Assembly (NCBI RefSeq): GCF_020283565.1
Contig: NC_060060.1
Coordinates: forward strand, 19,034,001 to 19,098,000
From: Trifolium pratense
Taxonomy: Eukaryota; Streptophyta; Magnoliopsida; Fabales; Fabaceae
Length of the DNA stretch: 64,000 nucleotides
Reading direction: 5' to 3'
Shown here in pieces: positions 58,213 to 64,000 of the stretch. Each line of letters begins with the position of its first letter. The first letter of the stretch is position 1. The notes under the pieces were generated by a model that saw nothing but the letters and a program-made list of their open reading frames with translations, was not told the origin of the DNA and did no database searches. The position numbers and the translations under genes are program-made.

Positions 58213-58304
58213 AGTTAACCTTTTAATATTTTTGAAGGAAATGGTTACACTTTTAAGGTATATATACATAGTGATTTTATAGCTAGATGAATGCTTTCAT
58301 TTTT

Positions 58305-58639
58305 GGCAAAATTACACTACAAGTCCTTTATCTTATTTTTTTGTAACACTTTGGTCCTTTATCTTTTTTTTGTAACATTTTGGTCCTTTATCTTTTATTT
58401 GTAACACTTTAGTCCTTTATTTTTTTATTTGTAACACTTTAGTCCATTTTTTTGTAACAGTTTGGTCCTTTATCTTTTTTTATTTGTAACACTTTGATCC
58501 TTTATTTTTTATAAATAAATAAGATAAGGACCAAAGTGTTACAAAAAAAAAGATAAATGACCAAATTGTTACAAAAATAAGATAAAGGACCAAAATGTTA
58601 CAAAAAAATAAGATAAAGGACTTGTAGTGTAATTTTGCC
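58305..58639. mobile_element. Mutator-type MITE nested in CACTA 2
   Basis: The ends ggcaaaattacactacaagt and acttgtagtgtaattttgcc are perfect inverted repeats. An exact 9-bp target duplication, ttcattttt, flanks them (58296-58304, 58640-58648). The body repeats gtaacactttggtcctttat and its complement many times. Length is 335 bp. Confidence 0.9.
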
Positions 58640-58838
58640 TTCATTTTTTATTCCAATTCAGACCACAATGCATCATTTCAAATGCGTGTGTTCTAGAAAT
58701 CTGAAAACATATACGGTTGAATCCAAATCTTAAAAGGGAAGAGCGTGTAATACAATTGATATTCTTTGGCTCCTTTTGCTTCTAAATTTTGGATGGAATG
58801 AAACAAAAGCTGAAAAGTGGGTTTTGTTGTTTTTGTAG

Positions 58839-58978
58839 GTAAAACACTTTTGAAGTTCAAGCAAGGAATTATGAGTGACCCTTTTGATGCTTTGTCAAAT
58901 TGGGTTGATGATGAATTTGGTGTTGACCCTTGTAATTGGTTTGGAGTTGAATGTTCATAAGGAAGAGTTGGGTTATTG
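58839..58978 (+). pseudogene. Captured exon of an MRH1-type LRR receptor kinase
   Basis: Between an acceptor (ttgtag, 58838) and a donor (ttattg|gtaaaa, 58978/58979) the frame reads LLKFKQGIMSDPFDALSNWV then DPCNWFGVECS, the N-terminal LRRNT region of plant receptor-like kinases such as MRH1 and its inactive relatives (family: ALLxFKxxVxxDPxxALxxW...DPCxWFGVECSDGRVVxL). A stop codon TAA (58957-58959) replaces the expected Asp after VECS. It is a single 140-bp exon without the kinase domain. Confidence 0.82.
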
Positions 58979-59549
58979 GTAAAATTTGTTATTCACACTT
59001 TCTCTTTTTCTATGTCATTCATGCTAGTCTTATATTGAGGCATGTTCAGTTCTTCAAACTTTTTAATATATATACTCTTTAAATTGATTATGATTTTCAT
59101 AATAATTACTTGAGTCTCCTAAATTGATTATGATTTGTGAAATTGTGATTTGAATTTTGTCTTGACCATTTTGCAGGTTGTTGATCTGGAGGAAGAATAA
59201 TACAATGGAGACATTAAGAAAAGGAAAACACGTGTCACTGTTAAAGTAAATGAGTGTCATTGTTCAGGTCTCTTAACTATTACCAAATAGGTTCTTTGAT
59301 TTTGTGCTTATAAGTAAAAGTGAATGATACTTCCACATTTGTGTATTGTTAAGAACGTGTTATATGTGGTTATTGTTTGAGATTCTTAACCAATTTTGGG
59401 ATCCATATAAATTGGTTGATAATGCTTGTAATTGGAATTGAGTAGCCATACTTTGTATGATACATTGTTTGAATGTCTTATCGTGTTTAGAAACATATGT
59501 GATGCTTTTGACTTTAGTTTTTTTTTTGGCACAATATAATTAAAATAAA

Positions 59550-61332
59550 GGGTAAATGATCATTTACCCACTGCAAAATAAGCAAATTTTCGTTTACCCC
59601 CTGTGCATATTTTTTTTCTGTTTACACCCCTGCAAAAAATAAAGTCTCTCATTTTGCCCCCTGGTTGTATAGCAGGACATGTGACTGTGCAAATCTGCTG
59701 ACGTGGCTTGTACACATGGAAAAAATCATTTTTATTTTTTAAAAAAATTCCACGTCAGATTTTTTTTTTTATAAAAAATAAAATTTTTTTCCTACAAAAT
59801 AAAAAAACCAATTTTCTTTTCCCAAAATTAAAAAAAAATTCCTGCAAATAATTTTTTTTCCTACAAAATTTTAAAAATTATATTTGTTTTCCTACAAACG
59901 AATTTAAAAAAAAAAATTCCTCTCAAAATAAAAAAAATGAATTTTCTTATTTTACTCCCAAAATAAAAATTTACTCCGAAATAAAATTTATTTCCAAATT
60001 AAATATTTTAAAGATTTATTTTCAAATCTCTTTGAATTAAAAAAAAAACATAATCTTTAATTTTTTAAAACAAAACTTTATTTTTTTTTGTTAATCTCTT
60101 TGAATTAAAAAAAAATAGAAGAAGAAGTTTTGTTTGTGTTTTCCTCTTCTACCAAAATTATATGTGATATATTAAATTATGCAGCAAAAAAAATAAAGCA
60201 AAATTATGCTTCAATTCTTATGTGATATTAAATTGTACAACAGACCGATTTGTTAAATGGAATAATAATAATTTCTCGGGAATTATCCTCAATGCTGACG
60301 GCAGTTGTTCGGGGACACCAGCTAGAGCTGGTTTCGGATGTGTCATCAGGAACAACAATGGTCTGTACTTGGCTGGAGCTTCGGGTTTCATTTCAGGCTC
60401 CGCTAACATTCTTCTCGCAGAACTCAGCGCTATATTCCATGGATTAAAACTGGCTAAAGACTTGGGTTTCAATCAGTTATCTTGTTACACCGACTCACTT
60501 ACCTGCATAAATCTCATCTAAGGCACCTCCTTTTCTTACCATGTCTATGCTGTTCTTATTCAAAATATTAAAGATATTTTGTTACAAGGTACCATCTCTT
60601 TGTGTCACACTCTCCGAGAGGGCAACCAATGTGCTGACTTCCTAGCAAAACTGGGTGCTTCTTCAAATGATGATTTATTAATCCATACCTCTCCTCCGGC
60701 TGGCCTCTTGAACTACCTCAATGCAGACGCTACAGGGACTCTCTTCATGAGAGAATAGTTTTTCTTTTTTTTTTTTTTTTTTTTCTTTCTCATTTAGCTT
60801 TGTAACCAAAAAAAAAAATTGTGCAGCAACCTTAGCTTGCACTATATCTGCAGCACTAAATTATGCAGACAAAAATAAAGATTCTATTTTTTTTAATTAA
60901 AAGATATTTGAAAATAAATCGTTAAATTATTTATTTTGGGACAAAATAAGAAAATTTAATTTTTTATTTAGGCAAAAAAAGTTATTTTTGTACGAAATCT
61001 TATTTTTTTATTTTGTAGGAAAAAAATTATTTGTAGGAAATTTTTTTTTTTAATTTTGGGAAAAAAAAATTCGTTTTTTTTTGTAGGAATTTTTTTTTAA
61101 AAAAATATATATTATGTGACATGGAGTTTAAAAAATAAATATAAATGATTTTTTCCACGTGTACAAGCCACGTAAGCAGATTTGCACATTTGCACAGTCA
61201 CATGTCCTGCTGTACACCAGGGGGCAAAATGAGGGAATCTATTTTTTGCAGGGGGTAAACAGAAAAAAAATCAGCATAGGGGGGTAAACGAAAATTTGCT
61301 TATTTTGTAGGGGGGTAAATGATCATTTACCC
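59550..61332. mobile_element. Mutator-like element with long TIRs carrying an RNase H frame
   Basis: Terminal inverted repeats of about 200 bp start gggtaaatgatcatttaccc on both sides and include caaattttcgtttaccccc and gtgactgtgcaaatctgctg. An exact 9-bp target duplication, taaaataaa, flanks them (59541-59549, 61333-61341). This is the structure of a Mutator-like (Pack-MULE) element, 1783 bp long. It has no transposase. Its only credible coding region is the RNase H domain at 60222-60758. It is nested in CACTA element 2. Confidence 0.92.
60222..60758 (+). pseudogene. RNase H domain frame inside the Mutator-like element
   Basis: The frame reads ILNADGSCSGTPARAGFGCV, LLAELSAIFHGLKLAKDLGF and CYTDSLTCINL, then after one in-frame stop (TAA, 60519-60521) continues to 60758 with LREGNQCADFLAKLGAS. 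Acidic residues of the RNase H fold (first Asp in NADGS, Glu in LLAEL, Asp in YTDS) and the C-terminal signature are present, giving about 178 codons. There is no reverse transcriptase, so it looks like a captured LINE-type RNase H segment or orphan RVT_3 gene. With a single stop it is better preserved than the other three RNase H remnants in the window. Confidence 0.82.
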
Positions 61333-61757
61333 TAAAATAAATTATCATGATTTGATTTTATGATCAATTAAGTTTATTGGTAAATTAAGTTTGATAAATG
61401 ATAACATAATGCCAAAAAGCAAATCATTTAGAGACTGAAACAGAGACTGAATTTTACAAATTGGTCGCAAAATTGGTCGCAACGAACATAGAAATTATTT
61501 TCAAATCGGTCACTAAATCAGTCGCTAGTATTAGTCACTAAATCAGTCGTTATAGCGTCGGACAAAGCATCGCATCGAGCGTCATAAACTCGGTCTCTAA
61601 GCCGGTCTCTAAGTTTGGTCACTATTTCAGTCTCTAAAATCGGTCGCTACAAATCGGTCGCTAGCTTGGTCACAATGGAGTAGCGACCAGGGTTGTTGAT
61701 TCTGATTTTAGATGGTCGCAAAATTGGTCGCAAAAAGCAATTTTTCTAGTAGTGAGT

Positions 61758-62879
61758 AAATATTTTTGCCTTATATCGTTTACTTTTTAGGCTTAATAGC
61801 ATTTTGGTCCCCAATTTTACAAGATCCATGATTTTGGTTCCCCTGTTTTAAAATCAAACATTCTTGACTCTATTTTGATTTTTTGCACTTTTGATCCTTC
61901 ACCCAATTTTTAACCAACTGTCAAGAAAAACGCTGACGTGACAGTGTCTACGTGGCAAAGAACAAGTACATATAAATAAATATATTATTTTTAATAAAAA
62001 ATATAAGCATTTTTCTTGCCATATCAGTATTTTTCTTGCAAACTGGTTAAAAAACGATGATATGGATATAGTTCTTTGCGACGTGGATACTGCCACATCA
62101 ACATTTTTCTTATTAGGTGGTTAAAAAACATTGATGTAAATGTTATACCTTAATTTAAATTTCACAACACAATTCAAAGCGTTGTCTTAAATTATTAGAG
62201 AAGTATACTTAAAGTTGAGAACCAATAAAAGTTCTAAATGTCAAAAAAAAAAAAAAGAGAACCAATAAAAGTTCTAAATTACAATGATCCATTTTCCAAG
62301 GATTAAAAAACAAAACAACATATAGAATGTACCAAAAAAAAAAAATATAGCTTTTACATTTACATAAAAATATAAAGCCAACAAATTATTGAGTTGAGAG
62401 CCTTGTGCTTTACCTCCATTTTCTTGTGTATTCTTTTGAAATTACGATGGCATTGGTGTAGAGGATCTAATTTTGCAAGAGCGACAATGACATTGTCAAT
62501 GTCGTTTTAGTTGACCATATGGCTAGTGATACAGTAGATTGGTGCTTAAAATTTATGAAAATTTTAATATTTGTCGAGAATATTTTTTAAAAGTAAAAAA
62601 TTACGACTTTTCAAGTATTCACGGATAAAATAATGACACGATTGACGTCAATTTGATCAATACGATTTACATTTTTATATATTTTCGGTTGTTTATCAAT
62701 TAAATTAATATTTCAGTCGTAAAAATGAGGATGACCATAAAGTTATATTTTCAAACAATAACATATGTCGACGTTGAAATTTCAAATGTTTTTTAAAGAT
62801 TGGTTTGCGATGAAACTACTTGTAGAAGTTATCCATTTTAAAATTTTCCATATATAATATACCTAATTATAAGTAAAAA
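61758..62879. other. Intergenic, with a partial repeat end
   Basis: The phrase ggcttaatagcattttggtc at 61791-61811 is the left end of the ggcttaattgca inverted-repeat group (compare 13852). The arms catttttcttgccat and aaaaatgttgatgtggca to about 62110 are partly self-complementary, but no matching right end is visible. The rest has no gene. Confidence 0.45.
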
Positions 62880-63369
62880 CTAGACACTTACCCGTGCGAT
62901 GCACGGGTCTTATGCGCTATTTTATACTATAACGTCAAAAAAATTTATTTGTATAAGTAGTAAGTTTAAAATTGAAACAATAGGAGCAAAGATATTAATT
63001 TGAAACTTATTGGAGTCTTCATTATCCCTTACAAAAAAATTACTGTATTATCGAATTTGACATTTATATTAATTTGAAACTTATTGGAGCAAAGATAAAC
63101 CGACTTAACTCATACTCAAATATCGAATATGATAAAAATCATACAGGGCATAACAACCATTAGTAAATTTTATTTTATCTAATTTTTTTTACTAGCATTA
63201 AAAAAGTAGTCCTGACAATCGACCAACTCCTTATATTTACAAAGATTGGACAAAAGATTATTAACAAAAACATTAACTATTTTGAAAAAAAGAACAATAA
63301 AATACACAAAATAATAAAATGAGCACAAAAAATTAAAATGAATAATAACCCAAAACAACAACAACAACA

Positions 63370-63370
<1 letters not shown>

Positions 63371-63425
<55 letters not shown>

Positions 63426-63426
63426 T
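63371..63426. repeat. (TAA)n microsatellite
   Basis: About 18 TAA units. The other (TAA)n tract in the window (55903-55959) is also downstream of a Helitron-type terminus. Confidence 0.93.
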
Positions 63427-63439
63427 ACAATTAGTACCC

Positions 63440-63625
63440 CACATAGGGTTGGGAATAGGCCAGGTGGCCTACAGGCGCCTTCGACCTGGCCTCTGTAAGT
63501 CTGACCTGTTTATTAAAAATGCCAGCCTTAGGCTTTGGAAAAAGCCTGTTTACATAAATAGGCCAGACTCATGCTTCTAAAAAAGCCTACAAAGCCTGAT
63601 AGGCCGGCCTGTTTATATTTAACTA
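63440..63625. repeat. Repeat rich in aggcc/ggcct motifs
   Basis: gggttgggaataggccaggt starts a stretch in which aggccag, ggcctg and aaagcctg recur, ending near taggccggcctgttta. It looks like a dispersed repeat and not a coding region. Borders are uncertain. Confidence 0.45.
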
Positions 63626-63637
63626 TTATTATTTATA

Positions 63638-63680
63638 CTAGCGGACCAGACAGGCGCGTTTCGCGCCTGCCTGTGTCTAA
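63638..63680 (-). mobile_element. Second type of Helitron-like terminus
   Basis: CTAG (63638-63641) after an A is followed by a GC-rich hairpin (caggcgcg ttt cgcgcctg), mirroring the layout of the 62880 terminus with a different sequence. Only this end lies in the window. Confidence 0.4.
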
Positions 63681-64000
63681 CTTATGTCCAAAAAAAATGT
63701 TTTATGTTATAATGAATTTGTTAATAAAAGATTTTTATTACTAAAAAAATAAGGATATTGTTGGTATTATGAAAAATCGACACAAAAAATATTTGTATTA
63801 TCTTTTTATATAGTATAGATGTAGTATTAAGTTGATAATCATTCATGTATAGTCAACTCATTTGCCACTTACTCACATTTTTATGATTTGAATTTATTTT
63901 TTATTTTTCAAATTGATTAGTTAATGGAAGTTGTGAAACTAAGTCAAGGGTAAAATAGGTATATTGAAAAGTCCATCCCAAACTCACCTATCCTTTTTAT

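Larger units (their letters stand above)
53614..61754. mobile_element. CACTA transposon 2, with captured genes and nested elements
   Basis: The left end CACTACTAGAAAA and the right end TTTTTCTAGTAGTG are CACTA-type inverted repeats. The 3-bp target duplication AGT flanks them (53611-53613, 61755-61757). Subterminal regions (53625-53810 and 61430-61740) are packed with variants of attggtcgc, gagaccga and cggtctctaa in both orientations, as in CACTA subterminal repeats. Length is 8141 bp. There is no transposase. It contains PP2C and LRR-kinase fragments in plus orientation, a Helitron-like element, a Mutator-type MITE and a Mutator-like element. It is related to CACTA element 1 through a shared module. 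Confidence 0.95.
62880..64000 (-). mobile_element. Helitron-type 3' end (minus strand), extent unknown
   Basis: CTAG at 62880-62883 after an A, followed by cacttacccgtgcgatgcacgggt, is the same hairpin terminus as in the element at 54609-56089. The other end is not visible before the window edge and may lie beyond it. The end coordinate given is the window limit, not a boundary. Confidence 0.55.

Noticed and set aside
63371..63426. Regular repeats considered as a CRISPR-like array
   Set aside because: Simple trinucleotide repeats without spacers, in a eukaryotic genome.

Overview
This window is nuclear DNA of a flowering plant. It is AT-rich, its genes have GT/AG introns, and it is crowded with transposable elements. 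Protein similarity and the small-element families point to a papilionoid legume, possibly Medicago or a close relative; that placement is inference. Only three host genes look intact: a UDP-glycosyltransferase of the UGT709/UGT85 type (9119-11747, +), a receptor-like cytoplasmic kinase of the ROP-binding (RBK/RLCK-VI) type (22230-26615, +, seven coding exons), and an AINTEGUMENTA-like AP2 transcription factor of the AIL6/AIL7 (PLETHORA) clade (30902-35677, -, nine coding exons including a 9-bp microexon). All three were assembled by splicing with consistent phases. They have no evident shared pathway.

Layout. 0-6 kb holds exon 2 of a second, tandem UGT copy, cut inside its sugar-donor (PSPG) box by a 4.5-kb CACTA transposon (1194-5714, 3-bp target duplication) and also carrying a nonsense codon. 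9-12 kb is the intact UGT, with a SINE in its intron. 12-21 kb is intergenic and made of small non-autonomous elements (hAT, Mutator-type MITEs, SINEs, a probable solo LTR). 21-27 kb is the kinase gene with a probable intron in its 5' leader. 27-39 kb holds the AP2 gene flanked by MITEs. 39.6-44.2 kb is a full-length Ty1/copia element with 226-bp LTRs and six in-frame stops, inserted in an older RNase H-like remnant. 45-53 kb has no gene that I can recognise. 53.6-61.8 kb is a second, 8.1-kb CACTA element (3-bp target duplication) with three further elements nested in it: a Helitron-like element, a Mutator-type MITE and a Mutator-like element carrying an RNase H reading frame. 62-64 kb has more Helitron-type ends and a microsatellite.

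The most notable content is in the two CACTA elements. Each carries decayed exon pieces of unrelated host genes, mostly in one orientation and downstream of a pyrimidine-rich leader with a splice donor. The first has pieces that I read as beta-galactosidase, an AAA-type ATPase and an FKBP62/ROF1-type immunophilin. The second has a clade-D-like PP2C phosphatase and the N-terminal LRR-kinase segment of the MRH1 type. The two elements also share a short internal module, so they look like related gene-capturing (Pack-CACTA) elements. The Helitron-like element sits in the captured PP2C and is flanked by an 11-bp direct repeat. The PP2C reading frame suggests this repeat was created at insertion, which is not expected of a Helitron.
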